64,000 bases of DNA from Rathayibacter sp. VKM Ac-2804 (GCF_009866655.1 NZ_CP047420.1:1116001-1180000), one strand, 5' to 3'; counted from the stretch's first letter, positions 43,474 through 53,865 are shown. A program made the numbers and translations. The notes: generated by a model not told the origin, from the sequence alone.

Positions 43474-44319
43474 GTGGCGCTGCGCTCCTCCCTCTACAAG
43501 ACGCCGGCCCAGCTGCGATCGATGATCGCGCCGGGGCTGGCGACCGCCGCCTCCCTCGACGCCGTGCGCGCCGCGGTCCGACCCGGGGTCAGCACGCTCG
43601 AGCTCGACGCGATCGCCGAGGCGGCGATCGTCGCGCTCGGCGGTCACTCGAACTTCCAGCTCGTGCCGGGCTACCGGCACACGATCTGCGCGTCGGTGAA
43701 CGACGAGGTCGTGCACGGGATCCCCGGCGGCCGCGTCCTCGAGGCCGGTGACATCGTCTCGATCGACAGCGGCGCCGAGATCGACGGCTGGAACGGTGAC
43801 TCGGCGATGACGCTCGTGCTGCCCGACGACGAGCGGCCCGACGAGGTCGCGCGCCGGGAGGCGCTGTCCCGCGTCACCGAGGGCTCGCTCTGGCGCGGCA
43901 TCGCGGCTCTCGCGGCGGCGCGGCACCTCAACGAGGTGGGCGCGGCGATCGAGGAGTACATCGAGGACGAGGCCGAGGCCTCGGGCCGCGTCTACGGGAT
44001 CCTCACCGACTACATCGGCCACGGCATCGGCCGCACGATGCACGAGGCGCCGCCGGTCTTCAACTACCGGGTCCGCCAGCGCGGCCCGGAGGTGAAGCCG
44101 GGCCTCGTCGTCGCCATCGAGCCCATGGTCACGGCCGGCAGCGCCGAGACCGTCGTGCGCGAGGACGACTGGACGGTCGCCACCGTCGACGGCAGCATGT
44201 CCGCGCACTGGGAGCACTCCGTCGCGGTGCACCGCGACGGCATCTGGGTGACGACCCTCGCCGACGGCGGGGCCGCGGGCCTGGCGCAGTACGGGATCGT
44301 GCCGACGCCGATCGTCTGA
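43474..44319 (+). CDS. map: methionine aminopeptidase type I
   Basis: A 281-residue enzyme removing N-terminal methionine from new proteins. The dinuclear metal site is complete: Asp98, Asp109, His183, Glu216 and Glu247, with substrate His81 in NDEVVHGIPG. The GTG start lies 3 bp after adk. In most actinobacteria infA follows at once; here the cluster is interrupted by the decarboxylase and PTS block. Confidence 0.95.
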   Translation: MALRSSLYKTPAQLRSMIAPGLATAASLDAVRAAVRPGVSTLELDAIAEAAIVALGGHSNFQLVPGYRHTICASVNDEVVHGIPGGRVLEAGDIVSIDSGAEIDGWNGDSAMTLVLPDDERPDEVARREALSRVTEGSLWRGIAALAAARHLNEVGAAIEEYIEDEAEASGRVYGILTDYIGHGIGRTMHEAPPVFNYRVRQRGPEVKPGLVVAIEPMVTAGSAETVVREDDWTVATVDGSMSAHWEHSVAVHRDGIWVTTLADGGAAGLAQYGIVPTPIV

Positions 44320-44352
44320 GGCGCTCCGACGTCCGGCCGCGCCTCGGCGAGG

Positions 44353-45741
44353 TCACACCGGGGGAGCGCCTGCCGCCGCGCGGACGGCGGCGACGCTCGT
44401 GGCGACATCGGCGGCATCGGTCGACCAGTTGCTCACCGAGATCCGCAGCACGTCCCGCCCGCGCCAGTGGGAGCCCGACATCCAGACGGTCCCGTCCTCG
44501 ATGAGCCGGCGAGTCACCTCCCGGGTCCGTTCGTCGGACTCGAAGGCCAGGCAGACCTGGGTGAAGACGACCTCGTTCAGCACGCTGACACCCGGGATCG
44601 CCGAGAGTCGATCCGCCAGATCCCGCGCGGTGGCGGCCAGTCCGTCGACGAGGGAGACGAGGCCGGTCCGGCCCAGCTGTCGCAGGGCCGCCCATACCGG
44701 GACACCGCGTGCTCGGCGGGACATCTCCGGTGTCAGGTCCATGGGGTCCGGCTCGTCGCCGTCGGCGCGGATCAGGTAGGCCGTCCGGGTCCCCAGAGCC
44801 GCACCCGCGGCCCCGCTCCGCGCCACGACGGCGACTCCGCAGTCGTACGGCACGTTGAGCGTCTTGTGTGCGTCGGTCGCCCAGGAGTCCGCCGTCTCGA
44901 TCCCGCGCAGCAGCGGACGGAGCGCGGGGCTGGCGCCCGCCCACAAGCCGAAGGCGCCGTCGACGTGCACCCACGCGCCGTGCTCGTGCGCGATCGCGAT
45001 CGCGTCGGCCATCGGATCGAAGGCGCCGGAGTGCAGGTTCCCGGCCTGGAGGCAGACGATCACGGGGCCGTCCGCACGCTCGAGCGCGACGCGGAGGGCG
45101 TCGACGAGGAGGCGGCCCTGGTCGTCGGTGTCGACGACAGCGGGTGCCCCGAGCCCCAGGTAGCGCAGGGCGAGATCGACAGAGGTGTGCCGCTCCCTGC
45201 CGGCCAGAACAGTGAGCCGCGGTGCTCCCTGCAGGCCGTGGGCGTTCACGTCCCAGCCCACCCGATCCAGTACGAAGGCGCGGGCGGCGGCCAGCCCGAC
45301 GACGTTCGCCATCGTCGCCCCGGTGGTGAAGCCGACGTCCGCCGTCGCCGGGAGCCCGAGCGCCGTGAGCAGCCACTCGCCGGCGACCTGCTCGACGGCG
45401 GCCGTCGCCGGTGAGGCGTAGCGCATGGCGGCGTTCTGATCCCAGGCGCTGACCAGCCAGTCCGCGCCGAGCGCGGCGGGCAGGGTGCCGCCGATCACCC
45501 AGCCGAAGAAGCGCCCGGAGGGCATCGCCATCAGCCCGGGCTCGGCGAGCGTCGCGAGCTCCTCCACCACGACGGCGGGATCGAGCGGGCCCTCCTGCCA
45601 CGGCCCGCCGAACGTCTCCGCCATCTGCTCGACGTCCCTGGACGGCGGTATCGGCCGACCCGGAAGGGACTCGATCCACCGCATCGCGGCGGCGGACGAT
45701 CGATCCAGCGCAGAACGGTAGACCTCGGGATCGACAGACAT
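44353..45741 (-). CDS. group II PLP-dependent decarboxylase / aminotransferase-fold protein
   Basis: A 462-residue protein of the aromatic-L-amino-acid or glutamate decarboxylase family. The PLP lysine is Lys293 in SWATDAHKTLNVPYD, preceded by AWVHVDGAFGLW (the aspartate that pairs with the pyridine nitrogen) and FTTGATMANVVGL (phosphate-binding region). The substrate cannot be read from the sequence. An ATG with AAGGAG upstream decides the start. It is transcribed against map and has no pathway partner next to it. Confidence 0.85.
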   Translation of the reverse strand: MSVDPEVYRSALDRSSAAAMRWIESLPGRPIPPSRDVEQMAETFGGPWQEGPLDPAVVVEELATLAEPGLMAMPSGRFFGWVIGGTLPAALGADWLVSAWDQNAAMRYASPATAAVEQVAGEWLLTALGLPATADVGFTTGATMANVVGLAAARAFVLDRVGWDVNAHGLQGAPRLTVLAGRERHTSVDLALRYLGLGAPAVVDTDDQGRLLVDALRVALERADGPVIVCLQAGNLHSGAFDPMADAIAIAHEHGAWVHVDGAFGLWAGASPALRPLLRGIETADSWATDAHKTLNVPYDCGVAVVARSGAAGAALGTRTAYLIRADGDEPDPMDLTPEMSRRARGVPVWAALRQLGRTGLVSLVDGLAATARDLADRLSAIPGVSVLNEVVFTQVCLAFESDERTREVTRRLIEDGTVWMSGSHWRGRDVLRISVSNWSTDAADVATSVAAVRAAAGAPPV

Positions 45742-45821
45742 GGGATGCTCCTTCGTCGCAGCGATCGGGGGCGCCCCCTGCCGAGTCTGACCGCCCACCC
45801 GCGCCAGGGACAGGGGCACGC

Positions 45822-45857
45822 CCTGATCGGGTTCCGCGGGGCGGCGTATCGAGACCC
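45822..45857. repeat. degenerate REP-like element
   Basis: A reverse-orientation, partly decayed copy of the family at 1454-1552. The right arm (GGCGTATCGAGACCC, 45843-45857) is fully conserved; the left arm is altered. It lies just past the 3' end of the MtlR gene. Confidence 0.55.
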
Positions 45858-45860
45858 GCG

Positions 45861-47780
45861 TCAGCTGTCGATGACGCGGACGAGCTCCTCGATGAAGCCG
45901 CCGAAGTCCGTGGAGCGGCGGATCAGCCGCTGCACCTCGGCACGGTCGGCGAAGACCTCGACGAACTGGTCGAAGACGGACTGGAAGCTGCTGCGCCCGG
46001 CGGAGGCGAAGGCGATCATCGCGATCACGTTCACCCGCTGCTCGCCCCACGCCATCGGCACGTCGTTCACGACGATGGCGATCGCGGTCCGGCGCGCGCT
46101 CATCGCCATGGCGTGCGGGACGGCGAGGTTGTCGGTGAACGCGGTGGAGCTCATCCGCTCGCGCTCGATCGCCCCGTCGACGTAGTCGTCGTCGATGATG
46201 CCGCCGGCGATCATCCGCTCGCCGAGCAGCCGGATCATCGCGGCCTCATCGCGGGCGTGCACGTTCCGGAAGAAGAGCGACTCGTCGAAGAACTGCAGCA
46301 GCTCGTCCTTGATCCGCGCCCGGCGGCGGTGCCGGCGCACGCGCGCGATCGCGCGCCGCACGGCGTCCACGTCGTGGTCGGTGAGGAACGGCTGCACCAC
46401 GACGACGTCCTCGGAGGCGGGCCGCTCGTCGATCGTCGTGATCACCAGGTCGGCGGTGAGGCGGTCCCAGTCGACGTCGCTCCGGGTGATCAGGGAGCGG
46501 ACCTCGACCTCGGTGCCGAGCGAGCGCTCGACCCGCAGCCGCAGCATGTGCGCGAGGTCGTAGTAGTTGGGGCAGACGATGACGCAGGAGAGCCGCTCCT
46601 CGCGCCGGGACACGCGCTCGAGGAACGAGCCGACGTGCAGGGCGATGTAGGCGATCTCGTCCTCGTTGACCGTGATGCCGCGGAGCCGCTGCAGCCCGCT
46701 CGCGAGGAAGACCGCGATCTCGTAGGTCATCGGGAAGCTCGTCTTGATCGAGCGCGTGAGCGGATTGCGCGAGTAGCCGCCTTCCGCCGCCCGCGCGACG
46801 AGGTTCCGCACGTGCAGCGCGAGGCGGACGATGAAGCCCTCGTCGTCCAGGTCGACCAGGTAGGCCTCGTTGACGTCGGCGACGAGCTCGCGGACGACCG
46901 CGACGTCCTCGGGGTCGAGGTAGTTCTCGACGACGGCCGCGACGGGCTCGTTCTGTCCTGGAGTCGCCACCCTCGTCGTCATCAGGATCGCCAGCTGGGC
47001 CAGCTCCGCGTCGGTCAGCCTCGTGGCGAAGTGGCGCGCGACGAGCTCGGCGAGCAGTGCGGCCAGCTCGCCGTGGACCGCGGGGGAGGGGCGCGAGCCG
47101 GACGGGTCGCCGATGCCCCGCGAGACGCGGTCGACGGCGATCGCGATGTGCAGCAGCACGCTGTTCACGCCGTAGTCGTTGATGTAGTAGCCGCGGGTCT
47201 CGAGCTCGGCGAGCAGCTCGGTCTTGAACGCGCCGAGACCGGGGGAGGCGAACTCGCGCTGCACGTCGTCGAGCGTGAAGACGCCCTGTGCGCTCTCGTC
47301 GCGGAACATCCGCGAGATCAGCCGGCGTCGCGCCTCCTCGCTGCCCTCGAGCCGCACGGCCGGGCCGCGGCGCACGAGGGCCAGCCCCGCCTCGTCCGCC
47401 AGCGCCTTGACCCGCCGCAGATCCGCGTCGATCGTCGATTCGCTGACGGAGAGCGTCTCGGCGAGAACGGCGACGTCGAGCCCGTCGTCGGAGTCGACCA
47501 GGCGCCGGACGATGCTGTACAGCCGGTCGCGCGGGGTGTCCGGCTCGACGTCGCGGAGCAGCCGGGTCTCGAGGAACGCCGAGTACGCGTCCCGCGCGAG
47601 CCGGTAGCCGTTGGCCGACGACTCCACGGGCTCGAGCGGAGCCGCCTGGGCCTTGACCGCGGTCACGTAGCTGCGGACGCTCCGGGTGGTGACCCCGAGC
47701 CGGTCGGCGAGCTCGTGCGCCGTCACCCAGCCGTCGGCGCGGGAGAGGTACTCCAGCAGTCGTTCGCGGTTGTCAGGCAT
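45861..47780 (-). CDS. PRD-containing PTS transcriptional activator, MtlR-like
   Basis: A 639-residue multidomain activator. It has an N-terminal HTH (LLEYLSRADGWVTAHELADRLGVTTRSVRSYV), a second Mga-like HTH (LSVSESTIDADLRRVK) and two PTS-regulation domains (about 200-400). These are followed by an EIIB-like domain with Cys399 and Cys403 (SCVIVCPNYY) and an EIIA-like domain with His556 (NLAVPHAMAM). Phosphorylation by HPr and the mannitol EII on these residues normally sets activity. It is divergent from the PTS genes it probably controls. The ATG at 47780 has GGAAGA upstream. Confidence 0.85.
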   Translation of the reverse strand: MPDNRERLLEYLSRADGWVTAHELADRLGVTTRSVRSYVTAVKAQAAPLEPVESSANGYRLARDAYSAFLETRLLRDVEPDTPRDRLYSIVRRLVDSDDGLDVAVLAETLSVSESTIDADLRRVKALADEAGLALVRRGPAVRLEGSEEARRRLISRMFRDESAQGVFTLDDVQREFASPGLGAFKTELLAELETRGYYINDYGVNSVLLHIAIAVDRVSRGIGDPSGSRPSPAVHGELAALLAELVARHFATRLTDAELAQLAILMTTRVATPGQNEPVAAVVENYLDPEDVAVVRELVADVNEAYLVDLDDEGFIVRLALHVRNLVARAAEGGYSRNPLTRSIKTSFPMTYEIAVFLASGLQRLRGITVNEDEIAYIALHVGSFLERVSRREERLSCVIVCPNYYDLAHMLRLRVERSLGTEVEVRSLITRSDVDWDRLTADLVITTIDERPASEDVVVVQPFLTDHDVDAVRRAIARVRRHRRRARIKDELLQFFDESLFFRNVHARDEAAMIRLLGERMIAGGIIDDDYVDGAIERERMSSTAFTDNLAVPHAMAMSARRTAIAIVVNDVPMAWGEQRVNVIAMIAFASAGRSSFQSVFDQFVEVFADRAEVQRLIRRSTDFGGFIEELVRVIDS

Positions 47781-47845
47781 CGGTCTTCCAGTCAACCATC
47801 TCCGGGTCGGCGGGGGCGGACCCGCGCCGACACCGCCGGGAGCGC

Positions 47846-47865
47846 TCTTCCGCCCCCGCGGAAGA
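47846..47865. promoter_or_regulatory. inverted repeat in the MtlR/PTS divergent region
   Basis: TCTTCCGC (47846-47853) and GCGGAAGA (47858-47865) surround CCCC, in the only gap between the divergent MtlR-like and PTS genes. It is a plausible operator for the PRD activator. No footprint or second copy was found. Confidence 0.4.
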
Positions 47866-47941
47866 TTGTCTGCCGCAGCGGACGCGGGGCCCGGCGAGAT
47901 GCTTGGATGAGGCAAGACCCGGACGCGAGGAGGCGAACGAG

Positions 47942-48325
47942 GTGCGCACGATCCTGATCGTCTGCGGTGCAGGCGCGTCGAGCACGTTCCTGGCCCACCG
48001 GCTGCGAGCGGGCGCGAAGCAGCGCGGCATCGATGCCGTGTTCCGATCCGAGACCCTCACGGGTGTCGCGGACGCCCTGCCCCTGGCGGACGTCCTCCTG
48101 GTCGGACCGCATCTCGAGTCGCAGTTCGACGAGCTCCGCCAGCGCGCGGTGCACGTCGGCGCCGCGGCAGCCCTCCTCCCTCACGACGTCTTCGGGGCGC
48201 ACGGTGCCGATGCCGTGCTCGACACCCTGCCCGTCCTCTTCGCCGCTCGCGCGGTCGTCGCAGGATCGGACGGGGACGCCCCACCTCCCGCCACGGGCGC
48301 CGCGCCCGGCACCGGGAACCACTGA
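47942..48325 (+). CDS. orphan PTS IIB-like protein
   Basis: A 127-residue protein of the lactose/cellobiose IIB type. The phosphorylatable cysteine lies in ILIVCGAGASSTFLAHRL near the N-terminus, then a Rossmann-like alternation ends with a disordered Ala/Pro/Gly tail. No matching IIC permease or IIA is present, so it may serve as a phospho-switch, for instance for the neighbouring activator, or partner with a IIC elsewhere. The GTG start has GAGGAGG upstream. HPr follows after 35 bp. Confidence 0.75.
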   Translation: MRTILIVCGAGASSTFLAHRLRAGAKQRGIDAVFRSETLTGVADALPLADVLLVGPHLESQFDELRQRAVHVGAAAALLPHDVFGAHGADAVLDTLPVLFAARAVVAGSDGDAPPPATGAAPGTGNH

Positions 48326-48360
48326 CGCAGTTCCGACTGCAGGATCAAGGAGAAACGTTC

Positions 48361-48627
48361 ATGGTCGAGCGCACCGTGCAGGTTGCATCGTCGAAGGGCC
48401 TCCACGCCCGTCCCGCCTCGCTCTTCAGCCAGGCCGCGGCGAAGTCGGGTCAGAAGGTCCTGGTCAAGAAGGGCGAGGGCACCGCGGTCAACGCGGCCTC
48501 CATCCTCGGCATCATCTCGCTCGGCATCGAGCACGGCGACTCGCTGACCCTCTCGGTCGAGGGCGACAACGAGCAGGCCGTCCTCGAGGAGCTCAGCGAG
48601 TTCCTCAGCACTGACCACGACGCCTAA
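48361..48627 (+). CDS. ptsH: phosphocarrier protein HPr
   Basis: A complete 88-residue HPr. His15 in KGLHARPAS receives phosphate from enzyme I and passes it to the sugar-specific EII proteins and to PRD regulators. Ser47, in NAASILGI, is at the position of the regulatory serine of Gram-positive HPr; whether it is phosphorylated here is unknown. The ATG has AAGGAG upstream. ptsI starts 57 bp downstream. Confidence 0.96.
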   Translation: MVERTVQVASSKGLHARPASLFSQAAAKSGQKVLVKKGEGTAVNAASILGIISLGIEHGDSLTLSVEGDNEQAVLEELSEFLSTDHDA

Positions 48628-48684
48628 GACCCCTCGCCCCCACCGCCCTCTCACCGCCGAGACGCACACAGGAACCGAGATCTC

Positions 48685-50376
48685 ATGACGCTGTCCACTC
48701 CTTCGACCGCCTACGCCTCCGCGAAGCTCCAGGGCACCGGTGTCGGCCGCGGGCTGGCCCTCGGGCCGGTCCTGCGCATGCCCGATCCGCTGCCCGAGCC
48801 CGAGGACACCGCCAGCACGCGGTCCGTCGCTCAGGAGGAGGAGCGCGCGGTGTCGTCGCTGTCGGCGACCGCCGCGACCATCCGCCACCGCGGTGAGCGC
48901 GCCGGCGGCTCGGCGAAGGACGTGCTCGACGCGCAGGCGCTGATGGCGGAGGACCCCTCGCTCGCGGACGACGTCAAGGCGCGCCTCGCGACCGGCAAGA
49001 CCGCCGAGCGCGCGGTGCACGAGGCGTTCGCCGGCTTCCGCGACCTGCTGGTCGCGATGGGCGGCTACATGGCCGAGCGGGCGACCGACCTCGACGACGT
49101 CTCGCAGCGGGTCGTGGCGCACCTGCGCGGCGTCCCGGCGCCCGGCGTCCCGGAGTCGGACGAGCCGTTCGTGCTCGTCGCCCGCGACCTCGCGCCGGCC
49201 GACACCGCGCTGCTCGACCTCGAGAAGGTCCTCGGCCTGATCACGAGCGACGGCGGCCCGACCTCGCACACGGCGATCCTCGCCCGGGAGAAGTCGATCA
49301 CCGCCATCGTCGGCACCACCGGAGCGCTCGACCTGCGCGACGGCCAGCTCGTCATCCTCGACGCGTCCTCCGGTGTGGTGACGGTGAACCCGTCCGACGT
49401 CGAGATCGGCGACGCGAAGTCCTCGATCGCCGAGCGCGCCGAGATGCTCGCGGCCCCGGTCGTCCCCGGTGCCCTCGCCGACGGCCACGCCGTGCCGCTG
49501 CTGGCGAACCTCGGCTCCGCCGACGGCGCCGCGAACGCGGTCGAGCTCGGAGCGGAGGGCGTGGGCCTGTTCCGCACCGAGTTCCTCTTCCTCGACGCGA
49601 AGGAGGCGCCGACCGTCGCCGAGCAGGCGGAGCAGTACACCCGCCTGCTGGCCGCCTTCCCCGGCCGCAAGGTCGTGGTGCGCGCGCTCGACGCCGGCGC
49701 CGACAAGCCGCTCGCCTTCCTCAACGACGACCACGAGGAGAACCCGGCGCTCGGCCTCCGCGGCCTCCGCGCCCTGCGCGCGAGCGAGCAGATCCTCCGC
49801 GACCAGCTCACCGCGCTCGCCCAGGCCGACGCCGCGACCGACGCCGACCTCTGGGTCATGGCGCCGATGGTCGCGACCGTCGACGAGACCCGCTACTTCA
49901 CCTCCATGGCCAAGGAGCTCGGGATCCGCACGGCCGGCGTGATGGTGGAGGTCCCCTCCTCCGCCCTGCTCGCCGACCGGATCCTCGGAGTCGCCGACTT
50001 CGCCTCCATCGGCACCAACGACCTGACCCAGTACACCCTCGCCGCCGACCGGATGCTCGGCACCGTGTCGGCGTTCCAGGACCCGTGGCACCCCGCCGTC
50101 CTCCGCCTCGTCGGCGAGGTCGGGCGCGCGGGCGCCGCACTGGGCAAGCCCGTCGGCATCTGCGGCGAGGCCGCCGCGGATCCGCTGCTCGCCGTGGTCC
50201 TCGTGGGCCTCGGCGCGACGACCCTCTCGATGTCGCCGTCGGCTCTCGCCGACGTCCGCGCCGAGCTGGCCGAGCACACCCTCGAGGACGCGAAGCGCTA
50301 CGCCGAGCTCGCCCTCGCGGCCGACAGCGCGGCGGACGCCCGGTCCGCCGTCACCGAGGCGATCGCCGCCTCCTGA
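48685..50376 (+). CDS. ptsI: PTS enzyme I (PEP-protein phosphotransferase)
   Basis: A 563-residue enzyme I, the first step of the phosphotransferase system. The active-site His195 is in SDGGPTSHTAILARE. PEP-binding signatures follow: GVGLFRTEFLFLD, ENPALGLRGLRA and GTNDLTQYTLAADR. It autophosphorylates from PEP and passes phosphate to HPr, encoded just upstream. A terminator-like hairpin follows. Family length is normal. Confidence 0.97.
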   Translation: MTLSTPSTAYASAKLQGTGVGRGLALGPVLRMPDPLPEPEDTASTRSVAQEEERAVSSLSATAATIRHRGERAGGSAKDVLDAQALMAEDPSLADDVKARLATGKTAERAVHEAFAGFRDLLVAMGGYMAERATDLDDVSQRVVAHLRGVPAPGVPESDEPFVLVARDLAPADTALLDLEKVLGLITSDGGPTSHTAILAREKSITAIVGTTGALDLRDGQLVILDASSGVVTVNPSDVEIGDAKSSIAERAEMLAAPVVPGALADGHAVPLLANLGSADGAANAVELGAEGVGLFRTEFLFLDAKEAPTVAEQAEQYTRLLAAFPGRKVVVRALDAGADKPLAFLNDDHEENPALGLRGLRALRASEQILRDQLTALAQADAATDADLWVMAPMVATVDETRYFTSMAKELGIRTAGVMVEVPSSALLADRILGVADFASIGTNDLTQYTLAADRMLGTVSAFQDPWHPAVLRLVGEVGRAGAALGKPVGICGEAAADPLLAVVLVGLGATTLSMSPSALADVRAELAEHTLEDAKRYAELALAADSAADARSAVTEAIAAS

Positions 50377-50380
50377 TCCC

Positions 50381-50413
50381 GGGGATCGCGCGGCCCGCAT
50401 CCGCGCGATCCTC
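50381..50413 (+). terminator. hairpin after ptsI
   Basis: GGGGATCGCGCGG (50381-50393) pairs with 50401-50413 (one G-T wobble) around the loop CCCGCAT, 4 nt after the ptsI stop. It probably separates the general PTS genes from the mannitol genes. Confidence 0.6.
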
Positions 50414-50545
50414 CGCAGCACCACCCCGCCCCACCGCACCATCCGCACCACCCCTGCACCACCCCGTCTCGTCCCGCCCCGCGGGAGCCCGGCCCGCCTC
50501 AGGAGCGACCGGATCTCCCACCCTCAGAATCGGAGAACACACCAC

Positions 50546-52123
50546 ATGACAACGACGTCAGCGACGTCGACGCGCGGAGGTACGCGCGTCCACGTCCAGC
50601 GATTCGGCACCTTCCTCTCGGGGATGGTCATGCCGAACATCGCGGCCTTCATCGCGTGGGGTCTCATCACCTCGCTCTTCATCGCCGCGGGCTGGCTGCC
50701 CAACGGCATCCTCGGCGGCTTCGGCGACGCAGCCCAGATCGGCTGGGAGGGTGCCCGCACCCAGCTCGCCGCCGGTGAGGACGGCGCGACCTTCCAGCAG
50801 TACGTGGGTCTCGTCGCCCCGATGATCACCTACCTGCTGCCCCTGCTCATCGCGAACACCGGTGGCCGCATGGTCTACGGCCAGCGCGGTGGCGTGGTCG
50901 CCTCGATCGCCACCATGGGCGTCATCGTCGGCGCCACCATCCCGATGTTCCTCGGCGCCATGATCATCGGCCCGCTGGCCGCGTGGCTGATGAAGAAGGT
51001 CGACTCGATCTGGGACGGCAAGATCAAGCCCGGCTTCGAGATGCTGGTCAACAACTTCTCCGCCGGAATCCTCGGCATGCTGCTCTCGCTCGGCGCGTTC
51101 TTCGGCATCGCCCCGATCATCTCGTTCCTCACCAAGATCCTCGGCGACGGCGTCGACCTCCTGGTGAACGCGGGCCTGCTGCCGCTGACCTCGATCTTCA
51201 TCGAGCCGGCCAAGATCCTGTTCCTCAACAACGCCATCAACCAGGGCGTCCTCACCCCGCTCGGCACCGTCATGGCGCAGGAGCAGGGCAAGTCGTACCT
51301 GTTCCTGCTCGAGGCCAACCCCGGCCCCGGCATGGGCGTGCTGCTCGCCTTCGCGATCTTCGGTGTGGGCATCGCCCGCGGCTCCGCTCCCGGCGCCGCG
51401 CTGATCCACTTCGTCGGCGGCATCCACGAGATCTACTTCCCCTACGTGCTGATGAAGCCCGCGCTCGTCGCGGCCGTCATCCTCGGCGGCATGACCGGCG
51501 TCGCGACCAACGTCGCGTTCGACTCCGGCCTCGTCGCCCCGGCATCGCCGGGATCGATCATCGCGGTGCTCCTGCAGACCTCGCGGGACAGCTACCTCGG
51601 CGTGATCCTCTCGGTCCTGCTCTCGATGGCCGTGTCGTTCGTCGTCGCGTCGTTCATCATCCGCGGCAGCCGCAAGCGCGACCTCGACGCGATGGCCGCC
51701 GGTGACGACAAGCTCGCCGCCGCCGTCGCCGCCAACTCGTCCAACAAGGGCAAGGAGAGCGCCGTCGGCTCGCTCCTCAACGCGAGCGGCGCCTCCAACC
51801 AGGACGGCGCCTCGGCGACCGCCACCGCCACCCAGGTCCGCAACATCGTCTTCGCCTGCGACGCCGGGATGGGATCGTCCGCCATGGGCGCGTCCGTCCT
51901 GCGGAACAAGATGAAGAAGGCGGGCTTCGAGGACGTCACGGTCACCAACAAGGCGATCGCGGCCCTCGAGGACGACGTCGACCTGGTCATCACCCAGGCC
52001 GAGCTGACCGAGCGGGCGCGCCAGCGCACGCCGGGCGCGATCCACGTCTCCGTCGACAACTTCATGAACAGCCCGAAGTACGACGAGGTCGTCTCGCTCG
52101 TCGCGGAGCAGCACGGCAAGTAA
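50546..52123 (+). CDS. mtlA: PTS mannitol-specific IICB component
   Basis: A 525-residue membrane permease. The IIC part (about 20-390) begins [21 protein letters not shown] and includes the mannitol-family [12 protein letters not shown] motif. A linker of low complexity leads to IIB, with phosphorylatable Cys438 in [17 protein letters not shown]. It imports and phosphorylates mannitol to mannitol 1-phosphate. The IIA domain is on a separate gene (52232-52666), unlike the fused Escherichia coli protein. The ATG at 50546 follows GGAG. Confidence 0.93.
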   Translation: MTTTSATSTRGGTRVHVQRFGTFLSGMVMPNIAAFIAWGLITSLFIAAGWLPNGILGGFGDAAQIGWEGARTQLAAGEDGATFQQYVGLVAPMITYLLPLLIANTGGRMVYGQRGGVVASIATMGVIVGATIPMFLGAMIIGPLAAWLMKKVDSIWDGKIKPGFEMLVNNFSAGILGMLLSLGAFFGIAPIISFLTKILGDGVDLLVNAGLLPLTSIFIEPAKILFLNNAINQGVLTPLGTVMAQEQGKSYLFLLEANPGPGMGVLLAFAIFGVGIARGSAPGAALIHFVGGIHEIYFPYVLMKPALVAAVILGGMTGVATNVAFDSGLVAPASPGSIIAVLLQTSRDSYLGVILSVLLSMAVSFVVASFIIRGSRKRDLDAMAAGDDKLAAAVAANSSNKGKESAVGSLLNASGASNQDGASATATATQVRNIVFACDAGMGSSAMGASVLRNKMKKAGFEDVTVTNKAIAALEDDVDLVITQAELTERARQRTPGAIHVSVDNFMNSPKYDEVVSLVAEQHGK

Positions 52124-52231
52124 TCGGGAACACCCCTGAGGGAGCCCGTAGGGTGCGACGTGGCGGAGACGCTCCGCTCGCCCCTGCGGGTTCCCTCCTT
52201 CGTTCACCACTCCACGGAAAGGACGCACGCC

Positions 52232-52666
52232 ATGAGCGATGTGCTCACCATCGGACAGATCAACGCCTCCGGCACCGCCACGTCGAAGGAGACCGCCATC
52301 AAGGAGGCCGCCGACATGCTGGTCGGCGTCGGCGCCGTCACCCCCGCGTACCACGAGGCGATGCTCGCCCGCGAGGCGACCGTCTCCACCTACATGGGCA
52401 ACCTGCTCGCCATCCCGCACGGCACGAACGACGCGAAGGACGAGATCCGCTCCTCGGCGCTGTCCTTCGTCCGCTACGCGCAGCCGATCGACTGGGACGG
52501 CAACGAGGTCCGCTTCGTCGTCGGCATCGCCGGCGTGAACAACGAGCACCTCGAGATCCTCTCCAAGATCGCGATCATCTTCTCCGAGGAGGACGAGGTG
52601 CAGAAGCTCCTCGACGCCCCGGACGCGCAGGCGCTCTACGCGCTGCTGGGCGAGGTCAACTCCTGA
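52232..52666 (+). CDS. mtlF: PTS mannitol-specific IIA component
   Basis: A 144-residue IIA. His63 in [10 protein letters not shown] is the phosphate acceptor from HPr and donates to Cys438 of the IICB protein. The ATG at 52232 has GGAAAGGA upstream and is preferred to the longer frame from 52160. It overlaps the mtlD ATG by 1 bp (TGATG). Confidence 0.92.
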   Translation: MSDVLTIGQINASGTATSKETAIKEAADMLVGVGAVTPAYHEAMLAREATVSTYMGNLLAIPHGTNDAKDEIRSSALSFVRYAQPIDWDGNEVRFVVGIAGVNNEHLEILSKIAIIFSEEDEVQKLLDAPDAQALYALLGEVNS

Positions 52667-53805
52667 TGCCCACCGCCGTCCACTTCGGCGCCGGCAACAT
52701 CGGCCGCGGCTTCGTCGGACTGATCCTGCACGGCGCCGGCTACGAGCTCGTCTTCGCCGACGTCAACGCGGCGCTGATCGACCAGCTCGCCGCCGCCGAC
52801 AGCTACGAGGTGCACGAGGTGGGGGAGTCGCCCGCGACCCACGTCGTCGACGGCTTCCGCGCGATCAACTCGAGCAGCGACGAGGAGGCGCTCGTCCGCG
52901 AGATCGCCGCCGCCGACATCGTCACCACCGCGGTGGGCCCGAACATCCTGCGCTTCGTCGCTCCGGTCATCGCGAAGGGCCTCGCGGCCCGAGCGGAGTC
53001 GGCGCCCCGCCTGGCCGTGATGGCCTGCGAGAACGCGATCAACGCGACCCGCCTCCTGCAGACCGAGGTCGCCGCCAGCCTGGGCGCGGACGAGTGGGAG
53101 CGCCTGCGCACCCGCGCGGTCTTCGCCGACACGGCGGTCGACCGCATCGTGCCGAACCAGGACGCCGGCCAGGGCCTCGACGTCACGGTCGAGAGCTTCT
53201 TCGAGTGGGTCGTCAACCGCACGCCCTTCGAGGGCTCCGAGCCCGAGATCCCCGGTGCGACCTGGGTCGACGACCTCGAGCCGTTCATCGAGCGCAAGCT
53301 CTTCACGGTGAACACCGGCCACGCGACCGCCGCCTACGTCGGCTTCGCGGCCGGCGCGCACAAGCTGTCGGACGCGCTCGCGCTGCCCGAGGTGCACGAC
53401 GCGGTGAAGACCGCGCTCGAGGACACCAAGACGCTGATCGTCGAGAAGCACGGCTTCAGCGACGAGGAGCAGGAGGCGTACCTGCAGAAGACGCTGAAGC
53501 GCTTCGCCAACCCGCACCTGACCGACACGGTCGACCGGGTCGGTCGCCAGCCGCTGCGCAAGCTCTCGCGGCACGAGCGCTTCATCGGCCCGGCGGCCGA
53601 GCTCGCCGAGCGCGGCCACGTGCCGAGCGGTCTGCTCACGGCGATCGGCGCGGCTCTCCGCTTCGACGTGCCGGAGGACCCGCAGAGCGTCGAGCTGAAG
53701 GAGAAGCTGGCCGCGCTGTCGCCGGAGGACTTCGTCGCCGAGGTGACCGGGCTCGGCGCGGACCACCCGCTGTTCGCGCAGGTCGTCGCGGTCGTCCGCG
53801 GCTGA
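52666..53805 (+). CDS. mtlD: mannitol-1-phosphate 5-dehydrogenase
   Basis: A 379-residue polyol-specific long-chain dehydrogenase that oxidises mannitol 1-phosphate to fructose 6-phosphate with NAD. The NAD-binding [12 protein letters not shown] is at residues 7-18, and the catalytic Lys211, Asn216 and His219 lie in [10 protein letters not shown]. It is coupled to mtlF by a 1-bp overlap and closes the mannitol operon, with a bidirectional terminator shared with lepB. Confidence 0.95.
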   Translation: MPTAVHFGAGNIGRGFVGLILHGAGYELVFADVNAALIDQLAAADSYEVHEVGESPATHVVDGFRAINSSSDEEALVREIAAADIVTTAVGPNILRFVAPVIAKGLAARAESAPRLAVMACENAINATRLLQTEVAASLGADEWERLRTRAVFADTAVDRIVPNQDAGQGLDVTVESFFEWVVNRTPFEGSEPEIPGATWVDDLEPFIERKLFTVNTGHATAAYVGFAAGAHKLSDALALPEVHDAVKTALEDTKTLIVEKHGFSDEEQEAYLQKTLKRFANPHLTDTVDRVGRQPLRKLSRHERFIGPAAELAERGHVPSGLLTAIGAALRFDVPEDPQSVELKEKLAALSPEDFVAEVTGLGADHPLFAQVVAVVRG

Positions 53806-53823
53806 TCCTGACGGATCCGCGCC

Positions 53824-53865
53824 GAGGGGCGGGATCGGGTGCTCCGGCGCTCGATCCCGCCCCTC
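53824..53865. terminator. bidirectional terminator between mtlD and lepB
   Basis: A perfect 14-bp stem (53824-53837 with 53852-53865) extends inward by five more pairs, including wobbles, to a TCCG loop. It sits between convergent genes and should stop transcription from both sides. Confidence 0.8.
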
